Positions 47,295 to 56,317 of a stretch of 64,000 nt of DNA are shown piece by piece. Below the pieces are notes generated by a model that did not search any database, was not told where the DNA came from, and was given only the letters and a program-made list of their open reading frames with translations. The position numbers and the translations under genes were made by a program. The stretch is from Catellatospora tritici (lineage in GTDB: Bacteria; Actinomycetota; Actinomycetes; Mycobacteriales; Micromonosporaceae), in contig NZ_JAHRCY010000005.1 in NCBI RefSeq assembly GCF_019083965.1, forward strand, positions 361,188 through 425,187, written 5' to 3'. The first letter of the stretch is position 1, and each line of letters starts with the position of its first letter.

Positions 47295-47723
47295 ATGACC
47301 GCTTCGGGCGGCGCGGCGCGGCGACGATGGCCTTGGTACGTCGGCGTGACGTTATCTGTTCTGGTGCTCGTTGCGGCTGCCGTTTGGCTGACGGTCGTGC
47401 TGGTCGACGGTCACGGCGGTTCGGCGGGGTCGGGGCAAGCGGGGGATGTGGCGCTCGGTATAGGCGGGTTGGCGGTCGCGCTGGCGTCGCTTGTCGTCTC
47501 GATCCTGCAGTTGCGTCAGGCCCACAGAATACCGCCAGTTGAGGCGGCTGGGCCGCGTATCCCCGCTGGATCGAAGATCCGCCAGGATGTGACCGCCTCG
47601 GTGCCAGGCGCAATCGCGCAGGGTGTAATCGGTGGTGACATCCACAACCGGTTCGATCGCCCGAACCCGTCGGCTGGGCCAGGCCCTGCGGCCGGGGACG
47701 GTACGGATGGCAACCAACGGTGA
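47295..47723 (+). CDS. Two-helix membrane protein with C-terminal motif shared with the STAND protein
   Basis: A 142-residue protein. Two membrane segments lie at ~14-37 (WYVGVTLSVLVLVAAAVWLT) and ~52-72 (ALGIGGLAVALASLVVSILQ). A linker then leads to the motif QDVTA...GAIAQGVIGGDIH at residues 97-117, followed by a Pro/Gly-rich end. The next protein carries QNVTA...FAYGVIGADIH at its N-terminus. The gene overlaps the STAND gene by 4 nt (GTGA). The arrangement suggests a membrane effector or anchor recruited by motif-to-motif contact. No enzymatic domain is visible. Confidence 0.8.
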   Translation: MTASGGAARRRWPWYVGVTLSVLVLVAAAVWLTVVLVDGHGGSAGSGQAGDVALGIGGLAVALASLVVSILQLRQAHRIPPVEAAGPRIPAGSKIRQDVTASVPGAIAQGVIGGDIHNRFDRPNPSAGPGPAAGDGTDGNQR

Positions 47724-50700
47724 CTGCGGCGGGTGAGCGGGACGGTGTCACACAGAATGTAACGGCGACGGCGGGGTTCGCCTATGGGGTCATCGGAGCG
47801 GACATTCACACGTTCTCCGACCGGGGGCCGGTTTATGTGCTCACGCAGTTCGCTCCCCGGGCTGCGCCGGAGGCGGGGTGGTTGCTGGCGCAGCCGAGCC
47901 GGTTGCTGAACGCGCGGTTCGCGCTGGTCGGGTTCACCGGCCGTGAAGCCGACCTGGTCCAGTTGACGCAGTGGCGCGACGGCGGAGCCCGATTGGCGGC
48001 GCGGTGGGTGCATGCCCCTGGCGGCCAAGGCAAGACACGGCTGGCCGAGCATTTCGCCCGCCAGTGTGAGGGTGCGAGGTGGAAGGTCGTTGTCGCATCG
48101 CAGGGAGCGGGTTCGGTACTGCCGCCGCCGGGTAGCCAGGACCTTCGGCTAGGTGAAGCGGTCGGGTTACTGGTGATCGTGGACTACGCCGACAGGTGGC
48201 CGCTGTCGCACCTGACGTGGCTGTTCAGTAACGCCCTGTTCCACCAGCCCGGCGTGCCGACCCGGATCCTGATGCTGGCCCGTACCGCGTACGCATGGAG
48301 CGCGGTACACGCGGAACTCGACCGCCTCTACGCTGACGGGGAGGACCAGCACCTGGCGCCGCTGCCCATCGGCGACCCGGCGCGGGAGGCGATGTTCACT
48401 GCCGCCCGTGACGCCTTCGCGGACGTCTACCGGCTGGATACCCCGGGTGTCGTCGGGGTCCCGGCAGCGCTGGGGCAGGCGGAGTTCGGGCTGACGCTGA
48501 CCGTGCACATGGCCGCTCTGGTGGCGATCGACGCCCACCACCGCGGTGTCGTCCCGCCCGCGCATGCGGCCGGGTTGTCCGCGTACCTGCTCCAACGCGA
48601 ACAGCATCACTGGAGCCGTCTATACGGCAACAACACCGAGCGGCTGGACTTCGCGACTCCACCAAGCGTGATGGGCCGAGCGGTCTTCACCGCCGTGCTC
48701 ACCGGCCCGGTCGACCACACCACCGGCGGCATCGCCCTGACGGGTCTGGGCCAGGAGGTTCCCACCGAGCGAGTCCTGAGCGACCACGGCTACTGCTACC
48801 CACCCTCCGACCTGACCGCCGGCACGGTCCTAGAACCCCTCTACCCCGACCGGCTCGCCGAAGACTTTCTCGCCCTCAGCCTGCCCGGACACCTGGTCAC
48901 CGAACAACCCGCCGACCCGTGGACTGCCGCGGCCACTACCTTCCTCCTGCGGGCCGCCGACCCCGGCCAGGCCGCACCGGTGTACGCGGCGCGGGCGGTG
49001 GTGTTCCTGGCCGCCGCAGCGGCACGGTGGCCACACGTCGGACCCCGCTATCTGTTCCCGCTGCTGCGCGCCCAACCAACCCTTGCGCTGGCTGCCGGGG
49101 GCGCCGCACTGACAACTGTGGCCCTGCTGCCCGACCTGGATCTCGGCGTGCTGGAAGCCATCGAGCCGTTGCTGCCCGCTAGTCGTCACGTCGACCTGGA
49201 CATCGCTGCTGCCGCAATCAGCACCCGCCTGACCGAACACCGCCTGGCCACCGCCACCAAGCCTGCCACCCGCGCCCGCCTGCACGCCAACCACGCCGTC
49301 CGACTCTCCAATGCCGGGCGGCGGGCCGAGGCCCTCGCCTACTCCAGCAAGGCGGTCAGCCTGTACCAAGAGCTGACCGCGCTCAACCGCGACGCCTATC
49401 TATCCGACCTCGCCACGTCGGTGAACAACCACGCGGTTGCCTTGGCGGAGGCAGGACAGCGGGCCGAGGCCCTCGCCGCCTCCAACGAGGCGGTCACCCT
49501 GTACCGGGAGCTGACCGCGCTCAACCGCGACGCCTATCTGTCCGACCTCGCCATGTCGGTGAACAACCACGCGCTGCGATTGGCCGAGACGGGACAGCGG
49601 GCCGAGGCCCTCGCCGTCTCCAGGGAGGCGGTCAGCCTCTTCCAGGAGTTGGTCACACATAACCGCGACGCCTACCTGTCCGACCTCGCCACGTCGGTGA
49701 ACAACCACGCGGTTGCCTTGGCGGAGGCAGGACAGCGGGCCGAGGCCCTCACCGTCTCCAACGAGGCGGTCACCCTGCGACGGGAGTTGGCCGCACTCCA
49801 CCGCGGCACCCACCTGTCCGGCCTCGCCGCGGCGGTGAGCAACCACGCGACATCTTTGGCGGAAGCAGGACGGCGGGCCGAGGCCCTCGCCGTCTCCAGC
49901 GAGGCGGTCAGCCTCTTCCAGGAGTTGGTCACACATAACCGCGACGCCTACCTGTCCGACCTCGCCGCGGCGGTGAGCAACCACGCGACGTCTTTGGCGG
50001 AGGCAGGACGGCGGGCCGAGGCCCTCGCCGTCTCCAGCGAGGCGGTCAGCCTCTTCCAGGAGTTGGTCACAGTTAACCGCGACGCCTACCTGTCCGACCT
50101 CGCCGCGTCGGTGAACAACCACGCGCTGCGGTTGGCGGACGCGGGACAGCGCGCCGGGGCCCTCGCCGTCTCCACCGAGGCGGTCACCCTGTACCGGGAA
50201 CTGGCCGCATTCCACCACGACGCCTACCTACCCGACCTGGCCATGTCGGTGAACAACCACGCGCTGCGGTTGGCGGACGCGGGACAGCGGGCCGAGGCCC
50301 TCACCGTCTCCACCGAGGCGGTCACCCTGCACCGGGAACTGACCGCACTCCACCACGACGCCTACCTACCCGACCTCGCCATGTCCGTGCACAACCAGGC
50401 GATCCGGTTGGCGGAGGCGGGACAGCCGGCCGAGGCCCTCACCTTTGCTGGCGAGGCGGTTACCCTGCGCCGGGAGCTGACCGCGCTCAACCGCGACGCC
50501 TATCTGTCCGACCTCGCCATGTCGGTGAACAACCACGCGCTGCGGTTGGCCGGGGCGGGACAGCGGGCCGAGGCCCTCACCGCCTCCACCGAGGCAGTCA
50601 CCCTGTACCGGGAGCTGACCGCGCTCAACCGCGACGCCTACCTACCCGACCTCGCCCGGTGTCTGTTGGCGGCTGCGTGGGTACGACTAAACCTGAATAT

Positions 50701-50899
50701 TGACCTCGATCGCGGCTTGACTTTGGCCGAGCAGGCGGTACTCATCTACCTGACGCTGACAAAGCACGAACCGGAGGCATTCCTCAGCACCACCGGCGCC
50801 GCCTTCGCCGTGCAGGAAGAAATTTTGCGCGCCCTCGGCCGCTACGACGACGCGAAGGCCCTCCACGATCTCCTAAAACCAACCCAGGATCAGGACTGA
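47720..50899 (+). CDS. STAND NTPase with N-terminal shared motif and near-identical TPR-like repeats
   Basis: A 1059-residue NLR-like protein. Residues 11-32 hold the motif QNVTA...GVIGADIH also present in the upstream membrane protein. A P-loop NTPase follows: Walker A HAPGGQGKTR (98-107), Walker B LLVIVDYADR (150-159), and MLARTAYAWS near 193, where a sensor strand is expected. Residues ~225-510 are helical with a winged-helix-like part. From ~530 come ten 46-residue TPR-like units (core NNHALRLAEAGQRAEALAVS) with high mutual identity down to DNA level, then a degenerate C-terminal unit. No membrane helix. It starts inside the upstream stop (GTGA). Inferred: sensor with repeat-based recognition that signals to the membrane partner. 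Confidence 0.88.
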   Translation: MTAAGERDGVTQNVTATAGFAYGVIGADIHTFSDRGPVYVLTQFAPRAAPEAGWLLAQPSRLLNARFALVGFTGREADLVQLTQWRDGGARLAARWVHAPGGQGKTRLAEHFARQCEGARWKVVVASQGAGSVLPPPGSQDLRLGEAVGLLVIVDYADRWPLSHLTWLFSNALFHQPGVPTRILMLARTAYAWSAVHAELDRLYADGEDQHLAPLPIGDPAREAMFTAARDAFADVYRLDTPGVVGVPAALGQAEFGLTLTVHMAALVAIDAHHRGVVPPAHAAGLSAYLLQREQHHWSRLYGNNTERLDFATPPSVMGRAVFTAVLTGPVDHTTGGIALTGLGQEVPTERVLSDHGYCYPPSDLTAGTVLEPLYPDRLAEDFLALSLPGHLVTEQPADPWTAAATTFLLRAADPGQAAPVYAARAVVFLAAAAARWPHVGPRYLFPLLRAQPTLALAAGGAALTTVALLPDLDLGVLEAIEPLLPASRHVDLDIAAAAISTRLTEHRLATATKPATRARLHANHAVRLSNAGRRAEALAYSSKAVSLYQELTALNRDAYLSDLATSVNNHAVALAEAGQRAEALAASNEAVTLYRELTALNRDAYLSDLAMSVNNHALRLAETGQRAEALAVSREAVSLFQELVTHNRDAYLSDLATSVNNHAVALAEAGQRAEALTVSNEAVTLRRELAALHRGTHLSGLAAAVSNHATSLAEAGRRAEALAVSSEAVSLFQELVTHNRDAYLSDLAAAVSNHATSLAEAGRRAEALAVSSEAVSLFQELVTVNRDAYLSDLAASVNNHALRLADAGQRAGALAVSTEAVTLYRELAAFHHDAYLPDLAMSVNNHALRLADAGQRAEALTVSTEAVTLHRELTALHHDAYLPDLAMSVHNQAIRLAEAGQPAEALTFAGEAVTLRRELTALNRDAYLSDLAMSVNNHALRLAGAGQRAEALTASTEAVTLYRELTALNRDAYLPDLARCLLAAAWVRLNLNIDLDRGLTLAEQAVLIYLTLTKHEPEAFLSTTGAAFAVQEEILRALGRYDDAKALHDLLKPTQDQD
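49328..50707 (+). repeat. Ten tandem 138-nt coding repeats
   Basis: The word GAGGCCCTC, or its variant GGGGCCCTC, recurs at 49328, 49466, 49604, 49742, 49880, 50018, 50156, 50294, 50432 and 50570, exactly 138 nt apart each time, with no insertion or deletion. Each unit encodes 46 residues of a TPR-like pair of helices. Units 5 and 6 (49880 and 50018) are almost base-identical, including silent positions, which points to recent unit duplication or gene conversion. Confidence 0.95.
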
Positions 50900-50913
50900 C
50901 GCGTCTGTTGGGG

Positions 50914-50930
50914 AACCTCAACCGGAGGTT
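50914..50930. terminator. Weak hairpin after the STAND gene
   Basis: AACCTC (50914-50919) and GAGGTT (50925-50930) with a 5-nt loop, 15 nt after the stop. Short stem, no T-run; a weak terminator at best. Confidence 0.35.
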
Positions 50931-51091
50931 GGTCGCTCCCGCCGGGGCGTTCCGCAGGTAGTGAGAATTGCCAGTTGTGTGTAATTTGCGCGCATGGCTG
51001 GGATTGGATGTGCGGCTTGTCATCGCGCTTATCGTCGCGATGATCGCGGGCGGCGCCGGGGGCCCGACCGCACCGTCGAACGGGGTGCTGG

Positions 51092-51487
51092 TCAGCCCTG
51101 CGTCGGCTCGTCGGCCTTGGCGTAGACGTGGGTGAGGTCGCGGCGCAGGGTCGCCGCGCCGTGCAGGTAGACGTGGGTGATCTGGTCGCGGGCCAGGTCG
51201 GTCTCGACGTGGGCCATCAGCCGGATCACCCGTGGCATGGCTCCGGCGATGTCCAGCTCCTGGGCGCAGATCAACGGCACATCGGCCATTCCCATCAGGC
51301 GGGCCGCGTACGCCGGGAACTCCGAGTGGATGTCCGGGGTCGCGGTGAAGATCGCGCTGACGAAGTCCTCGTCGGAGAGGTCGTTGGCGTGCAGCACTGC
51401 CTTGACGAGTTCGGCGACCCGCTCCAGCAGGTGCTCGCGCTCGTCGACCTCGAGCTGGGTGGCGCCGCGTACGGCCCTGATCGGCAC
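51092..51487 (-). CDS. aroH: Chorismate mutase, AroH type
   Basis: A 131-residue monofunctional chorismate mutase of the trimeric AroH fold. The active-site residues known from Bacillus AroH have visible equivalents: Arg in PIRAVRGATQLEVDE, SAIFTATPDIHSEFPAYAAR, the Arg in RVIRLMAHVETD and Tyr in ITHVYLHGAATLRRDL. It converts chorismate to prephenate for Phe/Tyr synthesis or secondary metabolism. GTG start with no clear ribosome site. Stand-alone gene, convergent with the STAND gene. Confidence 0.93.
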   Translation of the reverse strand: MPIRAVRGATQLEVDEREHLLERVAELVKAVLHANDLSDEDFVSAIFTATPDIHSEFPAYAARLMGMADVPLICAQELDIAGAMPRVIRLMAHVETDLARDQITHVYLHGAATLRRDLTHVYAKADEPTQG

Positions 51488-51548
51488 GGCTTCAGTGTAG
51501 GCGCCGCTCCGGCGGCGGGTGCGCAGGGATCACCCGGACACCGGCCGA

Positions 51549-52508
51549 TCATTCCACCACCGCGGTGGCGCTGTTGGCGCGCAGCCAGTCCTGGTAGTGC
51601 GGGCGGCGGCTGGCGTACGCCCAGTAGGCCTGCCGCGCCAGGCGCACCAGCGCGTCGAACATGTGCGCCACTGGCCCCGCGCCACGGCACACCAGCAGGT
51701 GCCGCATCTTGACAGGATCGCCGGTCAGTGGCTTGACCACGACACCGCCGCCGCTGTCGAAGACCGCCTGGCACGCGGCGATGGCACGGCGCGTGGCCAC
51801 CAGTTCGCGCAGCGGCTGCGCGTCGGCGACCGTGTACAGCACCCGTGGCGTGAAACCAACCTGCTCGCAGGCCACGAGGAAGCAGTCGGGCCAGCCCGAC
51901 CCGTCGGGCGGGCTGAGCGCCCAGGGCTCGTCGGCCAGTTCGGCCAGGTCCACCGAGGCTCGGTCGGCCAGCCGGTGCTGCTGCGACATCGCCACGAACA
52001 CCGGCTCGACCGCGACCACCTCCGCCAGCACCGAGACCGGCTGCCGCAGCAGGAATCCCGGGTAGTCCACCATGGCCACCGCGTCCAGCCGGTCGGCCAG
52101 CAGCAGCTCCCACAGCAGACGCGGCGAGTACTCGGTGGTCAGGCGGACCTCGGCCTCGGGTAGCAGGTCGCTGAGCCGGTCGGCCAGACCGACCGAGACC
52201 GCTCCGGCGATCCCGCCGAGCCGGATCACCGGTCGTTCCGTCGGTGCGTGCTGCCGGGCGCTGTGGCGCAGCTCCTCCACCGCCAGCAGCACGCCGCGGG
52301 CCCGCGTCAGCAGGTACTGACCCAGCGGGGTCGGGGTCACCCCGCGTCGGCCGCGCAGGAAGACCTGTGCGCCGAGCTCGCGCTCCACCCGCTGCAGCTG
52401 CGCGGTCAGTGCCGGTTGCGAGACGCCGAGCAGCGTCGCGGCCTTGGTCAGGCTCCCGGCATCGGCGATCACACACAGAGAATGCAAATGCCGCAATTCG
52501 AGCTCCAT
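51549..52508 (-). CDS. LysR-family transcriptional regulator
   Basis: About 319 residues. Classical LysR HTH near the N-terminus (RHLHSLCVIADAGSLTKAAT, LLGVSQPALTAQLQRVEREL) followed by the periplasmic-binding-like ligand domain. ATG 52508 (MELELRHL) is the usual LysR start; GTG 52517 is possible. It is divergent from the secreted metallopeptidase gene, which is a candidate target by position. aroH lies 61 nt downstream on the same strand. Confidence 0.92.
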   Translation of the reverse strand: MELELRHLHSLCVIADAGSLTKAATLLGVSQPALTAQLQRVERELGAQVFLRGRRGVTPTPLGQYLLTRARGVLLAVEELRHSARQHAPTERPVIRLGGIAGAVSVGLADRLSDLLPEAEVRLTTEYSPRLLWELLLADRLDAVAMVDYPGFLLRQPVSVLAEVVAVEPVFVAMSQQHRLADRASVDLAELADEPWALSPPDGSGWPDCFLVACEQVGFTPRVLYTVADAQPLRELVATRRAIAACQAVFDSGGGVVVKPLTGDPVKMRHLLVCRGAGPVAHMFDALVRLARQAYWAYASRRPHYQDWLRANSATAVVE

Positions 52509-52721
52509 CAGCGGCACGCTATGCCACCCGGCCCTTGCGCGGAAGGCTGTCGCGAGCCCTCTTCACGCGCAGCCATCATGCCGCGGTTATGGCGAGCCGG
52601 GATTGCCGAGGCCACGTCGCCAACCGGCAGAGTGGGACGCCAGCCACGCACGGTCATCGATGTATTGGCGGTTCGACGGCCGGGCGGGCGTGCCCGTACC
52701 CCTTCATCAGAGGAGGCGCCC

Positions 52722-54002
52722 ATGCGCCGACGTCCCCTGTCTCTCGCCGCGGCCGCGCTGCTGTCGGCGGTCACGGTCCTCGCCTCGGCCCCGGCGCAAG
52801 CCGCGCCCGAACGGCAGGAACAGCAATGGCGGGAGGTGTTCTCCGCCGACGGGACCATCACCCCGATGCTGCTGCCCACCGAGCACACCAGCTCGTTGAG
52901 CGCCGAAAACCGTGCCGCGGCCGCCGCGGCCAACGTGATCGCGATCCAGAACACCGGGCCGTCCAGTGAGCGGTTCGACCTGGTCATCGTCGGCGACGGG
53001 TACACCTCGGCGGAGATGGCCCTGCTGCGCCAGCACGCCGAGTCCAAATGGAATGAGATCGCCGCGACCGCGCCGTGGAGCACGTACCGGGGTTCGGTGA
53101 ACGTGTGGCTGGTCGAGGTGGTGTCGGCGCAGTCCGGCGTGGACAACGACCCGACCCAGGGCATCAGCCGCAACACCGCGCTGGACATGTACTTCTGGTG
53201 CGGTGGGATCGAGCGGCTGCTGTGCCTCAACGAAACCAAGGCCAAGTCGTACGCCGCCCAGGCCCCCGCCGTCGACGCCATCGTCGCGGTCGGCAACACC
53301 ACCAAGTACGGCGGCGCCGGCTATCCGAGCCTGGCGACCGTGGCGGGCGGCAACGCCCAGGCCGGGCAGATCGCCATCCACGAGCTGGGCCACTCCGTCG
53401 GCGGGCTGGCCGACGAGTACTGGACCGCGGGCACCACCTACACCGGCGCCGAACCGACCGAGCCCAACGTCACCAAGTCGTCGAGCTGCGCCAAGTGGGC
53501 CTCGTACGCCGGACGGGCCACCCCCGACGGCGGCGTGATCGGCTGCTTCCAGGGCGGGCACCAGTACGCCAACGGCATCTACCGGCCGTCCCAGGACTCG
53601 CTGATGCGCACCCTCGGCAAGCCGTTCAACCTGATCGGCCTGGACGCCATGGACCGCGCCATCCGCGCGAAGATCGGCGGTGGCGGCACGACGTGCACCG
53701 GCTACCAGAACACCCGCACCGGCAGCCTGTCCGGCGGCGGTTCGGCATACCAGCCCGACGGGACTTACTACTACTCCGCGGCGTCCGGCACCCACCGGGC
53801 CTGTCTCGACGGCCCCGCCGGAGTCGAGTTCAACCTGTACCTGCAGAAGTGGAACGGCTCCGCCTGGGCCACCGTGGCAACCGCCGCGACCGGCGGCCCC
53901 GATGAGACGCTGACCTACAGCGGCACCGCCGGCTACTACACGTACCTGCTCCAGTCGGCGTCCGGTGCCGGCTCGTACACCTTCGCGTACTCCGCCCCGT
54001 AA
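52722..54002 (+). CDS. Secreted M64-like zinc metallopeptidase
   Basis: A 426-residue secreted protein with an AGGAGG site. Signal peptide 1-27 (ends APAQA). The catalytic domain has FDLVIVGDGYTSAEMALLRQ, NVWLVEVVSAQSGVDNDP and the zinc motif H220-E-L-G-H224 in IHELGHSVGGLADEYW, where the Asp six residues after the second His is the third ligand typical of M64 (IgA peptidase-like) enzymes. The last ~100 residues form a PPC-like beta domain (YYYSAASGTHRACLDGPAGV). It should cleave proteins outside the cell; the substrate is not predictable. Confidence 0.88.
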   Translation: MRRRPLSLAAAALLSAVTVLASAPAQAAPERQEQQWREVFSADGTITPMLLPTEHTSSLSAENRAAAAAANVIAIQNTGPSSERFDLVIVGDGYTSAEMALLRQHAESKWNEIAATAPWSTYRGSVNVWLVEVVSAQSGVDNDPTQGISRNTALDMYFWCGGIERLLCLNETKAKSYAAQAPAVDAIVAVGNTTKYGGAGYPSLATVAGGNAQAGQIAIHELGHSVGGLADEYWTAGTTYTGAEPTEPNVTKSSSCAKWASYAGRATPDGGVIGCFQGGHQYANGIYRPSQDSLMRTLGKPFNLIGLDAMDRAIRAKIGGGGTTCTGYQNTRTGSLSGGGSAYQPDGTYYYSAASGTHRACLDGPAGVEFNLYLQKWNGSAWATVATAATGGPDETLTYSGTAGYYTYLLQSASGAGSYTFAYSAP

Positions 54003-54024
54003 CGCCCTCCGCCCCGTAACGCAC

Positions 54025-54051
54025 CGGGGCGCCGTCACCCGGCGCCCCGGC
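54025..54051. terminator. Strong hairpin after the metallopeptidase gene
   Basis: CCGGGGCGCCG (54025-54035) and CGGCGCCCCGG (54041-54051) form an 11-bp stem with a 5-nt loop, 23 nt after the stop, between convergent genes. Confidence 0.8.
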
Positions 54052-54159
54052 CACCCACCGGCCCGCCGACCTGGTGGCGCGTTGAGGTGAAGGTCGCACA
54101 CGTCGGCGGCACGCGACCAGGCGGACAGGGGCTCCCTGCCGGGAGACGTTCTTCGACGA

Positions 54160-56127
54160 TCAGCGTTTGTTCTGATCGCAGTCGTAGACCGATGGATCGC
54201 CTGTTTGCCCGTAGGCTGCCGGTTCGATCGGGACACAGTGGCTGGTGACCCAGGCAGCGATCGCCGATCGCCGGTTTCCGTATGGACCGAGTTGGACGAA
54301 GCGGACGTCGCGCTGTGCGATCAGGTCGGCGAGTCGCCCGGTCGTCGGGAATGGCACATTGCCGCTGTATCCGCCCAGTGCCAGGACGGTCTGCCCCGCA
54401 TAGGTGTAGTGGCGTGCGAGTCGGGACCCCTGCGCCGCGACGAGGTAGCGGCGGCCATCGCGGTGGGCGGCGAGATAGCGGATGAGTGGACTGGGCCGCC
54501 GGGATGCGCCGCCGACCCGCCCGCCGCCGCGGTACCCGGCTGCGCCGCTCGCAGGTGTGGCGGCCACGCCGTCCTGGGTGGTGACCGCCCACGCGGTCGG
54601 CCCGACGAACACGGCGATGGCCGCGACCGCCGCCGCCGTGAGCACGGCGACGCGCAGGGCCGGGCGGCGGGCCGTTCCACATCGAGGCGGCAGGCTCGAC
54701 GCGCGCCAGATCACGATCGCGAGGCCGACGGTGGCGACCGTCCCGCTGACCAGCACCGCCGGCGGCAGCCAGGGCAGCGACTTCGGATAGGCCGCAGCCA
54801 GATGCCAGGACCAGGCAGCGGTGCCTGCGACCGCTGCCGGAACCACCCAGCGCAGCAGGGGCCGTTCCCGCCAGGACCACAGGGACACCGCGCCCGCCCC
54901 GGCCAGGGCCGCCACGGGCGAGGCGGCGGCGATGACGTAGTACCGGTGCGGCATGCTCCCGATGGTGAACGCCGCCGCGTGCACGCCCAGCCAGCCGGCC
55001 CAGAGCAGGTACCCGGCACGCAGTTGGTCGGTGCGCGCCGCCCGCCACCGCCAGGCCAGCCCGGCGACCAGGCCGAGCAGGGCGAGGGGGTAGAGCCAGC
55101 CGGCCTGCGTGGCGATCGGCGCCGACAGCATCGTCTTCCACCCGAGCGAGACGCCGTGGGAGACGTAGCCGCCGGATCGGGCGTGGCCGATGCTGGCGCC
55201 GTGGTCGACGCCGAACCGACTGAGCGCGTTGTACCCGAACACCATCGTCAGCGGTGAGTTGTCGACAGTCCCGTCGATGTAGGGCCGATCGGTGGCCGGC
55301 ACGAGCAGCATCGTCGCGATCCAGGTGCTCGACGCGGCCAGGGTCGTCACCCCGGCCAACGCGAGGTGCGCCACCCGCGTCCGTAACGGGTTGGGCGCCG
55401 CGACGAGATGGAGCACCCCGAAGACCGGCAACAGCGCCCACGCCTGGGTCATCTTCACCCCGAAGGCCAGGCCGACGAGGATCCCACAGCCGAGCAGCGG
55501 CGTCAGCCGGCCGGACGTGACCGCCCGGTGCCAGGCGCCCGCGGCGATGAGGAGGAGCGTGACCAGGAGCATGTCGGGGATCTGGCTGCGGGCCAGGACG
55601 GCGACGACGGGCGTGGTGGCCAGGGCCGCAGCCGCCACCAACCCGGCGGCGGGGCTGTGCCAGCGGCGCACGAACCCGTAGAGGACGCAGACCGCCGCCA
55701 CGGCCGCGAGGACTTGGGGCAGCAGCACCGACCAGTGGTGGAAACCGAACAGCCGTGCGGGCAGGGCCTGGAGCTGGAACGCACCGGGCAGCTTGTCCAG
55801 TGTGATCGTGCCCTCGGGGTCGACGGCGCCGAACCACCAGGACCGCCAGCTCGACGACATGCTCCTGACCGCCGGCCCGTAGTAGGGGTGCAGCGGAGCC
55901 GCGTCGAGGCGCCAGGTGTAACCGGCTCCGGCAACCGCCGCGACGAACAGCAGTAGAGGTCGGGCCCACCGAGGGCGGCCACCCGGCGACAACCAGGATT
56001 CGGCGACGACACCTCGGCTCGTGCGCTCGCCGGAGCCGGGCACGGCCGTGTCCGCCGCGGCGCCATGACCGGTGGGTGGTCGGGAGGCGGGGAGCGGCTG
56101 CCTGGGCGGTATGTCGGTAACCGGCAT
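54160..56127 (-). CDS. GT39/ArnT-like membrane glycosyltransferase
   Basis: A 655-residue integral membrane protein with about 11-13 hydrophobic segments. The first outer loop has the GT-C acidic signature (LHPYYGPAVRSMSSSWRSWW, FGAVDPEGTITLDKLPGAFQ), and ARSQIPDMLLVTLLLIAAGA is the second conserved loop. The C-terminal ~170 residues are a soluble domain (RYLVAAQGSRLARHYTYAGQ) as in actinobacterial members of this group. It would transfer a sugar from a polyprenyl-phosphate donor to an outside acceptor. The start at 56127 may be leaderless. Confidence 0.88.
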   Translation of the reverse strand: MPVTDIPPRQPLPASRPPTGHGAAADTAVPGSGERTSRGVVAESWLSPGGRPRWARPLLLFVAAVAGAGYTWRLDAAPLHPYYGPAVRSMSSSWRSWWFGAVDPEGTITLDKLPGAFQLQALPARLFGFHHWSVLLPQVLAAVAAVCVLYGFVRRWHSPAAGLVAAAALATTPVVAVLARSQIPDMLLVTLLLIAAGAWHRAVTSGRLTPLLGCGILVGLAFGVKMTQAWALLPVFGVLHLVAAPNPLRTRVAHLALAGVTTLAASSTWIATMLLVPATDRPYIDGTVDNSPLTMVFGYNALSRFGVDHGASIGHARSGGYVSHGVSLGWKTMLSAPIATQAGWLYPLALLGLVAGLAWRWRAARTDQLRAGYLLWAGWLGVHAAAFTIGSMPHRYYVIAAASPVAALAGAGAVSLWSWRERPLLRWVVPAAVAGTAAWSWHLAAAYPKSLPWLPPAVLVSGTVATVGLAIVIWRASSLPPRCGTARRPALRVAVLTAAAVAAIAVFVGPTAWAVTTQDGVAATPASGAAGYRGGGRVGGASRRPSPLIRYLAAHRDGRRYLVAAQGSRLARHYTYAGQTVLALGGYSGNVPFPTTGRLADLIAQRDVRFVQLGPYGNRRSAIAAWVTSHCVPIEPAAYGQTGDPSVYDCDQNKR

Positions 56128-56133
56128 CAGATG

Positions 56134-56151
56134 ATACTAAATCATATGATT
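56134..56151 (-). promoter_or_regulatory. AT-rich palindrome and -10 of the GT39 gene
   Basis: AATCATATGATT (56140-56151) is a perfect 12-bp palindrome in a locally AT-rich patch. On the minus strand TAGTAT (56134-56139) is a plausible -10 box only 7 nt before the ATG, which would give a leaderless message, common in actinobacteria. The palindrome would then lie in the -35/-10 spacer. Confidence 0.4.
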
Positions 56152-56204
56152 AGCTCGTTATCTCCGACATACCGTAGGAGGCTGCCCCGCCTGACGCCAC
56201 CGCT

Positions 56205-56223
56205 ATTGGCGCTCTTTGCCAAT
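56205..56223. promoter_or_regulatory. Inverted repeat upstream of the methyltransferase gene
   Basis: ATTGGC (56205-56210) and GCCAAT (56218-56223) with a 7-nt spacer, followed by related ATTGCC/ATTGGC words to 56250. It may be an operator for the 56318 gene; no regulator is known. Confidence 0.3.
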
Positions 56224-56317
56224 CCGGCAACGAAGATTGCCAGATTGGCGGAACCCCGGCATGGTCGACCCGGCCGAGTCCGGCCGACCGACCGGTGTAG
56301 CAGAGAGAAGGAGCCAG

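Noticed and set aside
50992..51145. Short plus-strand frame with a hydrophobic stretch (RLVIALIVAMIAGGAGG)
   Set aside because: About 45 codons without a ribosome site, overlapping the 3' end of aroH; resembles a small membrane peptide but cannot be supported.
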